Positions 29,647 to 40,055 are shown, counted from the stretch's first letter. The stretch is 64,000 nucleotides of DNA from Prorocentrum cordatum (GCA_963575745.1 CAUYUJ010014259.1:128032-192031); one strand, 5' to 3'. Notes: generated by a model not told the origin, from the sequence alone. Made by a program: numbers and translations.

Positions 29647-29827
29647 TACAGTCGGGGCCCTGAAGAAGGAACCCTTTTCGTTGGGGAGGGGCTCGGTGTT
29701 CCTTGATTGTTTCGAAGTTTGCCTTTTTGTTTTCCTGAGGTTTTCCATCGGAAATCGAGGTTGAACTTATGGGAAAAAGGAGCCCCGTTCCTTATTTAGG
29801 GTTCCTTAGGTCAACGCCCCTACTGTA
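29647..29827. mobile_element. Family J TIR element, copy 2
   Basis: ATACAGTCGGGGCCCTGAAG and, inverted, TTAGGTCAACGCCCCTACTGTA. It lies between acyltransferase exon 2 and the next candidate coding stretch, so it probably forms or belongs to an intron. Confidence 0.88.
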
Positions 29828-29876
29828 AGATAAGCCACATTCTTCGGATGGCGGCGCCTTTCTCTTCTTGGGTTTT

Positions 29877-30015
29877 TAGTCGGGCATGTCCCTCTACTGG
29901 AGGAATCGTCGAAAATAGTATATAAATAGTTTGGGTATGGTTTTTTTCTACTATTCCGGATTTTTTAACTACTACCTTCGTTTTTATTTCTAAATCCGCC
30001 AGTAGGGAGGCGACC
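29877..30015. mobile_element. Family K-related element, copy 3 (diverged)
   Basis: TAGTCGGGCATGTCCCTCTA at the left, CCGCCAGTAGGGAGGCGACC at the right, AT-rich interior with ATAGT/ACTAT motifs as in copies 1 and 2. Confidence 0.65.
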
Positions 30016-30019
30016 TAAT

Positions 30020-30125
30020 CTTGGATCTGCGAAGGGCCCCCTCCCTGGGGCGCGCAGCGCGCCAGGGGCCGCGCCGGAGGCGCCACCGGGCGGGCCCGGC
30101 GCCGATCCAAGGACTCCATGCGGAG
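30020..30125. mobile_element. Family B-related element (partial)
   Basis: GGCGCGCAGCGCGCCAGG, CGCCGGAGGCGCC and GGCGCCGATCCAAGGA match the family B interior and right arm. The left arm is poorly preserved. Confidence 0.5.
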
Positions 30126-30129
30126 CACC

Positions 30130-31070
30130 GGCAGTTTCTGTTTACAGAAAAAGTTGCGAGAAAATGATTATGATGTTCCAGTCTAGTTTAGCTTTGCTCA
30201 CCAGAAAGCATTTCGAGCACCAGGGAAGTACCGAAGCTTGAGGGTTCTCACGTATCGGGCCCTGGGAGGCGACACTCGTTCGACACTGCTTCGGTACTCT
30301 TCTGGGTGCTCGACATTATTTCTGAGATGTGGACCTTCAGTACGATGGGAGCAACGGCTCGGGAGGGACTCGTTCTCGGGCCGCGCACTTTGGGTTTCGT
30401 TCGTGGAACCTGTTCGTGGTCGAGGCTCGCCGTGGCCAGAGAAGGCCTTCCGTATTTTTTTGTTGTGGCGCTATTCTTCCGCAGAGGGATGGTTGTATGC
30501 CGGTGGCTCTTCTTCTGCCCATCCATGTCGGTGCCGATTCCTTCCCGCTTCTTTGACCTGGTCGACAAGATCGGGGAATCGTAAGACTCGAGTTCGGCAG
30601 AGCTCGGGTTTACCGACGCCTTCTGACGTGCCCGTCCTGGATCTCGACGGAACACCTTTCGTGGGATGTTTGCAGCGAGAGCTCGCGTCAACCTGCAGGC
30701 TGGGTCTCGTCGTTGCCCTGACAGCCTCGTCATTACCAGCCTGAAGCACAGTCCCGTCCCTACGATAGGCATTACTTTATCTCGATGCCGATTCTGATGA
30801 TTCCCTCAGAGATTGCCATCGTCGTTGGGCTTGCCAATCTTAGCATACACGCCACTCGTTGGAAGTAGGTACTTCGGGATTCAAATTTCTCGATCTACGT
30901 CAAGCGCCTCCCTACTTCAAGAATCGCTACGCCGTTGCTGGTTTTTTGGTGATTCTCTGGGCGGGCCCGAACCCAGCCTGCTTCATCCACGGTCCTACTG
31001 CATACTTCTACCTGCTTCTGACGGGCGGGTAAGTCAGAGGCCAGTCACGCCAGGCCAGCTCGCGTCCTCC
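30130..31070. other. No gene recognised; partly duplicated at 31240-31560
   Basis: Blocks such as TCAAGCGCCTCCCTACTTCAA, GGGCGGGCCCGAACCC and TTCGACACTGCTTCG.TACT recur in the 31217-31782 insertion with similar spacing, so both belong to one repeat family. This is probably acyltransferase intron sequence. Confidence 0.45.
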
Positions 31071-31216
31071 ATTCACCACGCCCCGAACCACCCCAACCCG
31101 GCCCGCCCGAAGGCCCCAACCTGCCCTCCATTCCCAGCGGGGGGGGGCGCCGGGGAACACTGAAAGACCTCCGATGGAGCTTGTACCCCACCCAACCCGA
31201 AATTCGGGCCTTCGGG

Positions 31217-31782
31217 TGATGATGTTCTAAAGTACTTGAGCCTTGATCACCAGAAATCGTGTCGAGCTCCAAGGAAGAAGGTACCGAAGCCGGAGGGTTC
31301 TCAGAGGTCGGGCCCCGGGAGGCGATACTCTTTCGACACTGCTTCGATACTTTCCTGGGTGCTCCGAACGTGTTTCTCGGATGTGGTCCTTCAGTGCACG
31401 CCGGACGTTGAAAGTGGGTATTTCTGGATCCCCACATCCCAATCTACTTCAAGCGCCTTCCTACTTCAATCATCGGCTTGCTGTTGCTGTGTTCTGTTCT
31501 TCTCTGGGAGGGCCTGGACCCGATCCACTTGATCCGCCTTCCTACTTCATGCTTTTACCTCTTCCAGATTTCGTAATAAAGGGAGGGTGGTCTCATTTCG
31601 GGGGGGGTCTCTTCCAGGCTATCTTGGAGGGCCTGGGGGGTCTGGAGACGATGTTTTGGAAGGTTCTCCCACGGGGGAGGTCTGAAATGGCTTGTCTTGG
31701 AGGGCCCAGACCCCCTCCCTTTGATTTCGAAATCTGGAGTGCTTCTTCCGACCGACGTGTACGATGGGAGCCACATTATCAA
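31217..31782. mobile_element. 566-bp insertion nested in a family A element
   Basis: CCTTCGGG directly precedes (31209-31216) and follows (31783-31790) the insert, an 8-bp target-site duplication. The ends GATGATGT and ACATTATC are inverse-like. The insert carries the family E element at 31561-31740 and repeat material also present at 30190-31020. Confidence 0.85.
31561..31740. mobile_element. Family E TIR element, copy 2
   Basis: TTCCAGATTTCGTAATAAAG and, inverted, TTGATTTCGAAATCTGGAGT. The interior GGCTATCTTGGAGGGCCTGG is shared with copy 3. Confidence 0.9.
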
Positions 31783-31929
31783 CCTTCGGGTCGGGCCGGG
31801 GTGGTCTGGCAGGCGGTCGTCCCGACTCGAGCCCCACGCCCCCCGAGCCGAGCAGCAATGCGCCCCCGACGTGCCCGCGGCCGCCTGCGAGCGCGGCGGC
31901 GACGGCCGCGGCCCCCTCGGTGCTCGGGA

Positions 31930-32118
31930 GGGGGAACAAAAACACAGAGACACAATGAACCCTCGATCCCCAGGAGATTATGGGAAACTATGGGAAGTGG
32001 GGGGGAAGACAAAAACCTAGAAAATATGGGAAAATATTGGGAAATGTTGGGAAAATATGGGAAAAGATGGGGAACATATTAGTTTGTGTGCATTTCTTTG
32101 TGTGGCCTGGGGCCCCTT
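31930..32118. mobile_element. Family C element, copy 3
   Basis: GGGGGAACAAAAACACAGAG at the left, several ATATGGGAAA units in the core, TTTGTGTGGCCTGGGGCCCC at the right. Its right end leads into a pyrimidine-AG acceptor for the candidate exon at 32123. Confidence 0.75.
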
Positions 32119-32122
32119 CCAG

Positions 32123-32239
32123 GTGCGCCGCCCCTGCGCGTGCGGGTGACCGACTTCGCCCCGGCCGCCGGCGCGGGCGGCGGCGGCGCCGCGTGGCGCC
32201 AGCTCATCGCGGGGAGGAGCGAGCTGCACGGGCTCGGAG
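32123..32239 (+). CDS. BAHD/HXXXD-type acyltransferase, candidate internal exon
   Basis: After CCCCTTCCAG the open frame reads APPLRVRVTDFAPAAGAGGG, resembling the family strand L.VQVT.F..GG that precedes the catalytic His. It continues AAWRQLIAGRSELHGLG to CGGAG, where a GA-type donor would leave phase 1. The next exon at 33144 begins with exactly the two bases needed, so the frames agree. Both borders are occupied by family C copies. The stretch between VTDF and the HALVD motif would be longer than usual for the family, so a splice site may be misplaced. Confidence 0.45.
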
Positions 32240-32261
32240 GAAGGAGGGGGCCCCCCCCCAT

Positions 32262-32425
32262 TGAGGAGGGGAAAAAACACACAGACACAGTTAATCGCCG
32301 ATTCCCCAGAAAATATGGGAAAATATGGGAAGTGGGGGGTAACACAGAAACCCAGAAAATATTGGGAAATATGGGGGATATTTTTATTTGTGTGTATTTA
32401 TTTGTGTGTCCCGGCCCCCCCCAGG
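32262..32425. mobile_element. Family C element, copy 4
   Basis: GGGGAAAAAACACACAGACA, GAAAATATGGGAAAATATGG and TTATTTGTGTGTCCCGGCCC. Confidence 0.82.
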
Positions 32426-32575
32426 AGCGAAAGAAGGACGTACATGTACATGAATCCGCGCTGGTTTCGAGAGTCCGCATTGCGCGAATGTTCGTATCGC
32501 GCGGCAGGTCTCGCGGGTCAAGGGGGCCGTGTTCACGTACATAGCTGGGCGCGTACGTCCTTTGTGGGCTCCCTA
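32425..32575. mobile_element. Family O TIR element, copy 2
   Basis: GAAGGACGTACATGTACATG and, inverted, TTCACGTACATAGCTGGG...CGTACGTCC, with the same core as copy 1. Confidence 0.75.
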
Positions 32576-32584
32576 CCCCCCCCA

Positions 32585-32700
32585 TGCCGCTGCCCCCGTC
32601 TCGTGCTTTTCCCCCTCGTCGGGCCTCCTCGGGGGCCCTCGTCGCCACGGCCGAATTCGCCTCCAGATCTTCGTCAGAGCGCACCCCGGCAGAGGCGTGT
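32585..32700. mobile_element. Family G element, copy 3 (ends degraded)
   Basis: Core CCCTCGTCGCCACGGCCG...ATTCGCCTCCAGATCTTCGTCAGAGCGCACC is shared with family G. The ends ATGCCGCTGCC and GTGTCGGC are only partly inverse. Confidence 0.6.
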
Positions 32701-32897
32701 CGGCGGCGAGCGAGGGGGGGAAGCGAGAAGGAGGATGCCTTCTCGGAAGGCTCGGGAGTCCTCCAGTCTTCGGAAAAGTTTCGCAAGCCTTCCCCGAAGT
32801 CACAGAAGACTTCTCAGAAGGCGAGGGCTTCTCAGAAGTCCTGCCGCCTTCTGAGAAGGCCTTCTCCTTCTCACTTTCCCCCCCCTTGCTCGCAGCC
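32700..32897. mobile_element. Family I TIR element, copy 3
   Basis: CGGCGGCGAGCGAGGGGGGAAG at the left, CCTTCTGAGAAGGCCTTCTC near the right end. Confidence 0.85.
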
Positions 32898-32977
32898 GAG
32901 TCTGGGGTCCTTTTGGATCGGTGCCTTTTGGATCCCCCAACAAACATCAACGTTCGTGGTCCTTCGTTTTTTCTAGG

Positions 32978-33125
32978 ATGTGCGCCAGGCCTCCCTTGGC
33001 GGCGCCTCCGGCGCCTCTCACCTCGGCGTCGGTCTCCCGGCGCCTCCGGCGCCGTCCCTGGCGCGTTGGGCGCACCAGGGAGGGGTGTCCAGCGCTCATC
33101 CAAGTAATCCGCGGCGGAGCTCGAC
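32978..33125. mobile_element. Family B-related element
   Basis: GGCGGCGCCTCCGGCGCC, GCGCGTTGGGCGCACCAGGGAGG and CATCCAAGTAATCCGCGG follow the family B pattern. It ends just before the inferred acceptor at 33143. Confidence 0.6.
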
Positions 33126-33143
33126 GTGTTTATGGTTGTACAG

Positions 33144-34140
33144 CCTCTCGCTCCTCCATGATCTGTATCTCCGTTAGCCATGCGCTGGTAGACGCGGCGA
33201 GCATTGGCCAGTTCATGCTGGCGTGGAGTGCCGCGTTCTCTTCAGCGAAGGGAGGTGCCGGCGCGGACGGGATCGCCGACGCCACGGCCTCTTCGGGTGC
33301 CGCCGCGAGCACGGCAGCGCCAACGTACGAGCAGAGTTTTCTCCCGCCCTCCGTGGGTTTCGGGGAGCCACCGCTTCCCTTTGAGGGCGTAGTGCCTGAG
33401 GTTTGGAACCGTGTCCACCGACCTTTTGTCATGCCGGCGATCAAGCCTTACGAGTGTTGGTTCAGCGTGTGGGTGCGTTCCACGGATGAGGTCGAGGCCA
33501 TGAAGGAAAAGTTCAAGGCCACGTTGGCGGCATCGTCCCATTTTTCTACCAACGACGTGGTCGTGGACGAAGTGGCCGAGCTGCTGCAGGAAACGAACGC
33601 AACGCTACTGATGGATTGTCGTCCTGCGCTGAAGCAGCCCGGATTCTTCGGGTGTGCGTTGGTCGCATTGGACTTCGAGATTGACTCCACAGGGCCGGGG
33701 AAGATGGCTTCGGAGATTCGCAGCGTGCTCCAGGACCCCTCGATCCGCACGGAGGGCTTCGTCAAGTGGAAGTTGGGACGCGGCGTGGGCAAGAGTGGCG
33801 GCATCCTCGCGAACTCGTGGACGCGCGCGTTTGATTTGGATGGGATGTCGTTCGGTATTGCACCTGCTGATGGGCCTGTCGCCGCGTCGCCTGGGCCTCG
33901 GTCGCCACAGCAGTCCCGCTGCGAGGGGGTGATGCTTGGCGAGCCCTTCTGCAAGTCGCGCGCGAGTGCCTTTGCGGCGATGGGTCTGAAGTACATGATC
34001 GCCTTGCCACATTCCACGCCAGGGGCTCGCCCGCATCCACCGATCCCGAGACGTGCTCCCGAGGCCCTCGCGGAGCTTCGGACGCGGACGAAGATCGGAG
34101 CGAGGGGGGCAGAAGCGGTTTTCTTTTGCACCATCCCTGG
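33144..34140 (+). CDS. BAHD/HXXXD-type acyltransferase, 3' exon with HALVD motif
   Basis: Follows the acceptor GGTTGTACAG. Its first residues RSSMICISVSHALVD contain the H-x-x-x-D catalytic signature, followed by AASIGQFMLAWSAAF. Later landmarks are VWNRVHRPFVMPAIKPYECW, a segment GFFGCALVALDF, and NSWTRAFDLDGMSFGIAPADG at the place where family members carry their second conserved motif (DFGWG-like), although that motif is not well conserved here. YMIALPHSTPGA is near the end. The open frame continues beyond 34140 into a family E element, so the true stop or a further donor is not determined. The 3' coordinate is therefore approximate. Confidence 0.62.
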
Positions 34141-34150
34141 GTGCGTGAAT

Positions 34151-34330
34151 ACTCCAGATTTCGTAATAAAGAGAGGGGGGTCTCATTTCGAGGGGGGTCT
34201 CTTCCAGGCTATCTTGGAGGGCCTGGGGGGTCTGGGGACGATGTTTGGGAGGGTTCTCCCACGGGGGAGGTCTGAAATGCCTTGTCTTGGAGGGTCCAGA
34301 CCCCCTCCCTTCTCTTACGACATCTGGGGT
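34151..34330. mobile_element. Family E TIR element, copy 3
   Basis: ACTCCAGATTTCGTAATAAA and, inverted, TCTTACGACATCTGGGGT. It lies at the 3' side of the acyltransferase frame and may be an intron or a 3'UTR insertion. Confidence 0.88.
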
Positions 34331-34809
34331 ACATCTTGGGAACCCGTGGCCCAGATTCTGCTTTTTCGTTGTCTGCGGTTGTTGTCGCCGTCTTCCCCCC
34401 GCGATCCCTCGCGCGAGCCACCCCGCGACCCACCTCGCGCCTGTTGCCCCCTTCACTCGTCCGTATCTGCAGCTGCGGGGTGCTGCGTACACCAGGGGGG
34501 GAGCACGCCGACACAGGTAATCGGCGACCCCCGAGAAAAGATGTGAAGCTACGGGAATGAAAAGGGAAGACGACCCCCCCGAAAACATCGCAACATGTGG
34601 GGGATCCTGGGATTCAGTGTGTCTGCTCAGTTGTGTGCCCGGGGGGCCCTTTCGTATACCCTCCAGGCCCCGGGGGGGGGGGGCGGGAGAGGGCGTCCAC
34701 ACCCAGCGCCGCGAGATCCCCGGGGGGCACTGTGGGGCGGGAGAGGGCATCCACAGCCAGCGCCGCGAGGTCCCCGGGGGGGGCACTGTCCCCGACTCCC
34801 TGTGGACGT

Positions 34810-35000
34810 GGGCGGAAAAGAGGGGGGTGATGACTAGGGAGGGTGGATATCCTGGCGGTGGCCATGATATTCCCCCAGATTTCATGGCGCCTCTTCTCGT
34901 TTCATGACGCCCCTGGCCCCCCCGCGGGGCCGCGCACGTGCCGCCGGTCATGATTTGCACCCCCCCCTCTTGGACCACCCCCCTCTTGGCCGCTCCCGAA
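34810..35000. mobile_element. Family F TIR element, copy 2
   Basis: GGGCGGAAAAGAGGGGGGTG to CCCCTCTTGGCCGCTCCCGA, with internal CATGATATTCCCCCAGATTT and GCCGGTCATGATTTG. Confidence 0.85.
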
Positions 35001-35334
35001 GGGGGATAACGGGGTTACGCGTGGAGGCCAAGGTGGGCCAGATCTAGCCTAGAACCCAGTTTACCAGCGGGTTGCACGTGCCCTGCGTAGCTTTCGCTAG
35101 GGGTGTGTGGATCCACTCGGCTCAGAGTGTGGAGCCCACTCTGCCCAGGTCTTTGCCGCTTGTAGCCCGCTTGCAATTCAGGGTGGACGCCCCCCTCTTT
35201 GCCGCCCCCGATGTGGACGTGGGCGCGTCCTTTGGCGTGGCCGCGTCGCGACCTCGGGCCCGCGGCCGGCGGCAACCCGGTGCCGGGCTGCGGCCAGCCT
35301 GGCGGCCTGGCGACCAAGGTGCGGCAGCCTCCTC

Positions 35335-36088
35335 ACCTTCCTCCTCCTCCTCCTCCTCCTCCTCCTCCTCCTCCTCCTCCTCCTCCTCCTCCTCCTCCTC
35401 CTCCTCCTCCTCCTCCTCCCCCTCCTCCTCCCCCTCTCCCCCTCCCCCTCTCTCCCCCCCCTCCTCCTCCTCTACCTCCTCCTCCTCCTCCCTTCATCCT
35501 CCTACTCCTTCTCCTCTCCTTCCTCTCCTCCTCCTCCTCCTCATCCTCCTCCTCCTCCGCTCTCATCCTCCTCCTCCTTCTCCCCCCCTCCCCTCCCCCT
35601 CCTCCCCCTCCCCTCCTCCTCCTCCTCCTCTCCTCTCTCCTCCTCTCCTCCTCCTCCTCCTCCTCCGTCTCCTCCTCCTCCCCTCCTCCTCCTCCTCCTC
35701 CTCCCTCCTCCTCCTCTCCTCCTCCTTCCTCCTCCTCCTTCTCCTCCTCCTCCTCCTCCTTACTCCCCTCCTCATCCTCCTCTCCTCCTCCTCCTCCTCC
35801 TCCCCCCCTCCCCCTCCCCCTCCTCCCCCTCCTCCCTCATACCTCCTCCTCCTCCTCCTCCTCCTCCTCCTCCTCCTCCTCCTCCTCTCCTCCCCTCACT
35901 GATCACACCGACCTCATCCTCCTCCTCCTCCTCCTCCTCCTCCTCCTCCTCCTCCTCCTCCTCCTCCCCTCCTCCTCCCAACTCATCCTCCTCCTACTCC
36001 TCCTCCTTCCCTCCTCTCATCCTCACTACTCCCCCTCCTCCTCCTCCTCCTCCTCCTCCTCCTCCTCCTCCTCCTCCTCCTCCTCCTC
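35335..36088. repeat. (CTC)n microsatellite, about 750 bp
   Basis: The longest simple tract of the window. CTC triplets are interrupted by CCC, TTC, CTA and one CTCACTGATCACACCGACC island at about 35896. Confidence 0.98.
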
Positions 36089-36089
36089 C

Positions 36090-37020
36090 TGACCTGCGCA
36101 GGATGTAGGTCCACCAAGGAATGTCTTGAGAACCGCGTGAGGGTTTGCACGCCATGGTCTTACAATGCTTCTGCCCGGGTCAGTGTTTGGTGTCGTGAAT
36201 CCGCTTCTCATGCTCGAGGAGAATGGCTTTCTGCTGTCTGAATTTGTCTCAACTCTGTGAACGTTCCGTGGTAGGCCTACATGAGTGCGGGGTCGGTCGT
36301 TCCCTGCCCAACAAGGTATGTCTGTTCTCGCCCCTGGCGCCGGTGGAACATGTGAGCGGCCTGCTGGCGTCTGTGAGGCTTTGAGGACTGGGCCAAGGAT
36401 GCGCCTGACGCATCGACATGCGTCCGAGGCAGGGATTCGTCCATGCCCATCGCCTGGGGATCGGTCTTCGAGGACGTAGGCAGGCGGTGGATCTGGAGAA
36501 ATCCCTGCCTCGCAGTGAGCACCGCATGGCTGGCATCAACCAGCTCACGTGTGTGTTGCCGCAGCGGCCTGGCACCAAGCCGCGGCCGGAGGCAGCCGAG
36601 GGGGGGCATTGCGGGGCCTCACTGGGCACAGCCGGGCGCGAGAGCAAAGAGCGCGGACGGGGGGCGCAGAGGAGCGGCGCGGAGCATGACGTGTTTTGTC
36701 GTGCGTGTGTGCCGGGGCACGGGCCTGCCGGGCAGTGAGAGGGCGTGGCAGGCGGCCATGGGCGTGGGCTGGAAGCGCTGAGCTCAGGGAGCCAAGGCAC
36801 CAGGGTCTGCGTGTGCAACACAGGCGAAGGGCGGTGCGAAGGCAAGGTCCGAAGCCAGTTCACACACCCAGAGTGCAAGAGCTCACTATTGAGGGTCCAC
36901 GCTGGCAGGCATTTGTCGGTTCCGCCCCTCATTTGCTCCTTCCTCCCTCTTCCTCCTTTAGGGCCTCTGCGGGGCCACAGAGGACAAGAAACTCTAGAAG
37001 CAACTCGATGCTCGATCATC
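36090..37020. other. No gene recognised
   Basis: Ordinary complexity, moderate GC. A 256-codon minus-strand ORF spans 36249-37019 but has an unstructured Ser/Pro/Arg-rich composition and no domain. The left part carries GTGGTAGGCCTACATGAGTG, related to 5990-6010. Confidence 0.35.
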
Positions 37021-37024
37021 GGTG

Positions 37025-37075
37025 CTCCCTCCTCCTCCTCCTCCTCCTCCTCCTCCTCCTCCTCCTCCTCCTCGA
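37025..37075. repeat. (CTC)n microsatellite
   Basis: Seventeen or so CTC triplets. Confidence 0.95.
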
Positions 37076-37796
37076 TCTCGTTTCGTTTCGCGCCTCCGAA
37101 GCTTCTCCACGGGCCGCATCGAGAAGGGGCGTGTGGGGGGGGAACCAGCCATCACCAACCGCTCGGCTATCAGGGATTTGAGCGTCGCTGGCTCACTTTG
37201 CGATTGCGCCCCTCGCGGTGGTTCAGAAAGGTCATCCCCAACAGTCACGCCCCGATTTGAGCTCTCTCCCTCTGACCTGCTCTGACCTCCTCCTTCCTCC
37301 TCCTCGCACTCTGGCGGGCCTGTCCAGAAGACTTCGGCTGTGAGGGCCGATCTTAGTGCACTGCCAGCGTAGTTAGCCCGTACTAGTAGCACCTATAGCC
37401 GCAGGCCACTTCTTGCCCCCCATCCCCGACTCCCCCCGCAACAAAACAACAGCTCAGAAAAGCCTCCCCCCCGATCCTACATCCCCGAGTTGGGCCCCGC
37501 ACGTTATATCCAATCGAGAGTCCACATCATCGGGGGCTGGGGTCACCACACTCCCAGTTATACAGGCTTCGTCCGTTCCTCGACCCCTTTCGATTCGATC
37601 GATTCGATATCGATGTCTCCCTGTCGATCCGATGCGGCCCGATGCTTACATGGCGCTGATGTGCATCCCTGGTGCACCCCGGTCCGATTCGACTCCGACT
37701 ACCTGCCGACGCGGCCCGACCCGACGCGCGCTCAGACCCGATCTGATTCCTCGATGCTGAGACGACCGATCTCCCCCAACCCCAGGGGCGGCGGGG

Positions 37797-37850
37797 GAGG
37801 AGGAGGAGGAGGAGGAGGAGGAGGAGGAGGAGGAGCAGGAGGAGGAGCAG
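37797..37850. repeat. (GGA)n microsatellite
   Basis: GGA triplets with GCA interruptions. Confidence 0.95.
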
Positions 37851-37980
37851 TTCTTCCCTGGACGCTCCAGTTGCGCCCTCTCCCGGCGGGCCCCCTGGGG
37901 GGCCTCTTATGGGAGGGAGACCTCCGTGGAGCCCCCGAACACGACGCACCCCGAAGCATGCGCGCCCGGGCCGGTGGTCA

Positions 37981-38140
37981 CCACCCACCAAACCACCCCA
38001 ACCCAACCCGAAGGCTCAGATTTACCCTCGATTTCCAGTGGGGGGGGTCGGGAAACATCGAAAAAACGCATGTGGAACCCTTACCCCTCCCAACCCGAAA
38101 TTCGGGTCTTCGGGTTGGGTTGGGGTGGTCTGGTAGGTAG
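37981..38140. mobile_element. Family A TIR element, copy 2
   Basis: CCACCCACCAAACCACCCCA to TTGGGGTGGTCTGGTAGGTAG, same interior as copy 1. GGTGGTC occurs just outside both ends, displaced by three bases, possibly a target duplication. Confidence 0.9.
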
Positions 38141-38144
38141 TCAG

Positions 38145-38905
38145 GTGGTCGGGGAGCCCTCGCGCGCGGCTCGGATCCAGACCCTCTCGAGTCATGAAAC
38201 AATCACGACGGAAGGTCCACTACGACGTCGTTTGATTTCGCTTTGGATAGCGCGCTGGAGGAGGAGAGGCCTGGGAGGGGGAGAGCGGAGATGGCGGAGA
38301 CGACGAGTCGAACGGAGAAGCCCCTCACACACGCCGACAGGGTCGGCGGATTTTTGGCTTCCGGGGCCCTTACCAGGCCTCGGGGCTGTCCAACACGACT
38401 CAGGCTGAAAAGCGGTCCTGGGGAATGTGGGTCCGGCCAGACCTCCTCTGGGGCTCGCGTCATGACAAATCATAACGTCGAGGGTCTGGGTCGCGCGCGG
38501 CTCGGAGCTTTCCCCCCCCCAAGCGGTGTGGCGGCCACACCGCGCGGTGGGGAGACTCGGGGGAGGACCAGCTTACGAGCGCGGCGCCCATCCCCCATGT
38601 GTATCGGGGCCAAGGCGGGAGGATCGAAGGGTCGAGGATCGAGAGTCCATGCCCCTTATATAGCAAGTGGCGCCGTCCACATCGTTCGCGTCACCAGGGC
38701 TCTGCGGTCGTGGCCAACACGGGGTCACACAGCCCCGTTGGGGTTACGGGACCAACACGGTCCCTTCAGGTTTCGCGTCAACGCGGTACGATGCCTAGTT
38801 TTTCTTTTCTGAGGGCTGGAGACGCGATGCACCGTACCACGCTTGGGTCGAAGATCGACGACGCCTCAGGAGAGGCCAACGCGGTACGGTGCACACAGGT
38901 CGTCC
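38145..38905. other. No gene recognised
   Basis: Contains short internal symmetries such as GCGGTGTGGCGGCCACACCGC near 38523 and GCGGTACGATGC / GATGCACCGTACC near 38783-38837. ORFs are not protein-like. Confidence 0.35.
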
Positions 38906-38910
38906 GCGGA

Positions 38911-39010
38911 AAGATACCGATGCCACTGCTCATCCTGGAGATCTCCCGTCGCCACGGCTGGATTCTCCTCTACGTCCTGCTCCGAACGCACCCCGGGAGA
39001 GGTCCAGGGA
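38911..39010. mobile_element. Family G element, copy 4 (right end lost)
   Basis: AGATACCGATGCCACTGCTC then CCCGTCGCCACGGCTGGATTC and CGAACGCACCCCGGGAGAGG. Confidence 0.65.
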
Positions 39011-39235
39011 GGAGGAGGAGGAGAACAGGAGAAGAGGAGAACAGGAGAACAGGAGAACAGGAGAAGAGGAAGGGGTAGAGGGAGGAGAGGGAGGAGAAGG
39101 AGGAGGAGGAGGAGGAGGAGGAGGAGGAGGAGGAGGAGAAGAAGAAGAAAATGGGGTATGGGGGAGAAGTGGGAGGAGGAGGAGGAGGAGGAGGAGGAGG
39201 AGGAGGAGGAGGAGGAGGAGGCGGAGGAGAATCAG
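39010..39235. repeat. GGAGAACAGGA / GGA microsatellite
   Basis: An AACAGGAG-type 9-bp tandem grades into two pure GGA tracts. Confidence 0.93.
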
Positions 39236-39404
39236 GAGGAGGCCTTCCCCACCTTCGGGGTGGCCGCACGGGTTTGGGGACCCGGGGCGCCCTCCGAGGA
39301 CATCTCGTGGCGCGCTGGGGCCTCCGAGGTCCCAGCGGCCCGTGCCGCGACGGGCCGTGCGGTGAGGCCTCTGGCGGCTCCGAGGCCACCGCGCCGTCTT
39401 CGGC

Positions 39405-39565
39405 CACGCGCAGAGAGGGGTAGGGGAAGGGGGGCGGCCTCTTAGAAGCACCCAGGCCTCTTCGAAGGCACGGGCCGTGTCTGTAGATGTAGGGCCGGCG
39501 CCTTCTAAGCAGCGGCGTCCTTCCAAGACGCCTTACCCCCCTCCCCCCTATACCCCCCTCGTGCG
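39405..39565. mobile_element. Family N TIR element, copy 1
   Basis: CACGCGCAGAGAGGGGTAGG at the left with GCCTCTTAGAAGC. GCCTTCTAAGCAGC and TACCCCCCTCGTGCGCGCC are near the right end. About 160 bp. Confidence 0.72.
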
Positions 39566-39983
39566 CGCCGCCACGGAAGCTCCGAGGTCACCGCGCCGTC
39601 TGTCGCCGCATCGTTTCTGGGTGATGCCAGCAGTGCCCTTCGCCCAAGGGGGCCCCCAGGATCTCCAAGGAGGCCCCCACGGCCTCCAGAGAAGCCCTCA
39701 CGAGCGAGGCCCAGGGGGGCCCATGGGGTCAGGATCTGCCGCGCTCGTCAGCTGGCACCGCGCTGCCCTTACTTTGTTGCCGCCTAGCGGGCAGGATTTG
39801 TCCGCCCCAGCCGTCGCCAGCAGTATGCAGCGGATCCAGAGTTTGCCACCTGCTCTCCGATCTCCTCCCCCCTCCTCAGCTCCCCTCTCTCTCCCCCCTC
39901 CCCTCCGTCCTTTGCCGGGTTAAGAGCACTGGGGCCCATTTGGCGCCAAGATGGAGCGAAGAGTTGAGGGTGCTTGGGCGCGA

Positions 39984-40055
39984 GGGGAGGAGGAGGAGGA
40001 GGAGGAGGAGGAGGAGGAGGAGGAGGAGGAGGAGGAGGAGGAGGAGGAGGAGTAG
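39984..40055. repeat. (GGA)n microsatellite
   Basis: GGA triplets with TAGGAGTAGG at the right end. Confidence 0.95.

Larger units (their letters stand above)
31076..31816. mobile_element. Family A TIR element, copy 4, split by an insertion
   Basis: Left half 31076-31216 has CCACCCCAACCCGGCCCGCC and the family A interior. The right half 31783-31816 has CTTCGGGTCGGGCCGGGGTG. The two are separated by a 566-bp insertion. Confidence 0.85.

Noticed and set aside
36249-37019. 256-codon minus-strand ORF as a gene
   Set aside because: Composition is Ser/Pro/Arg-rich without domain or splice context; it resembles a chance ORF in GC-rich DNA.
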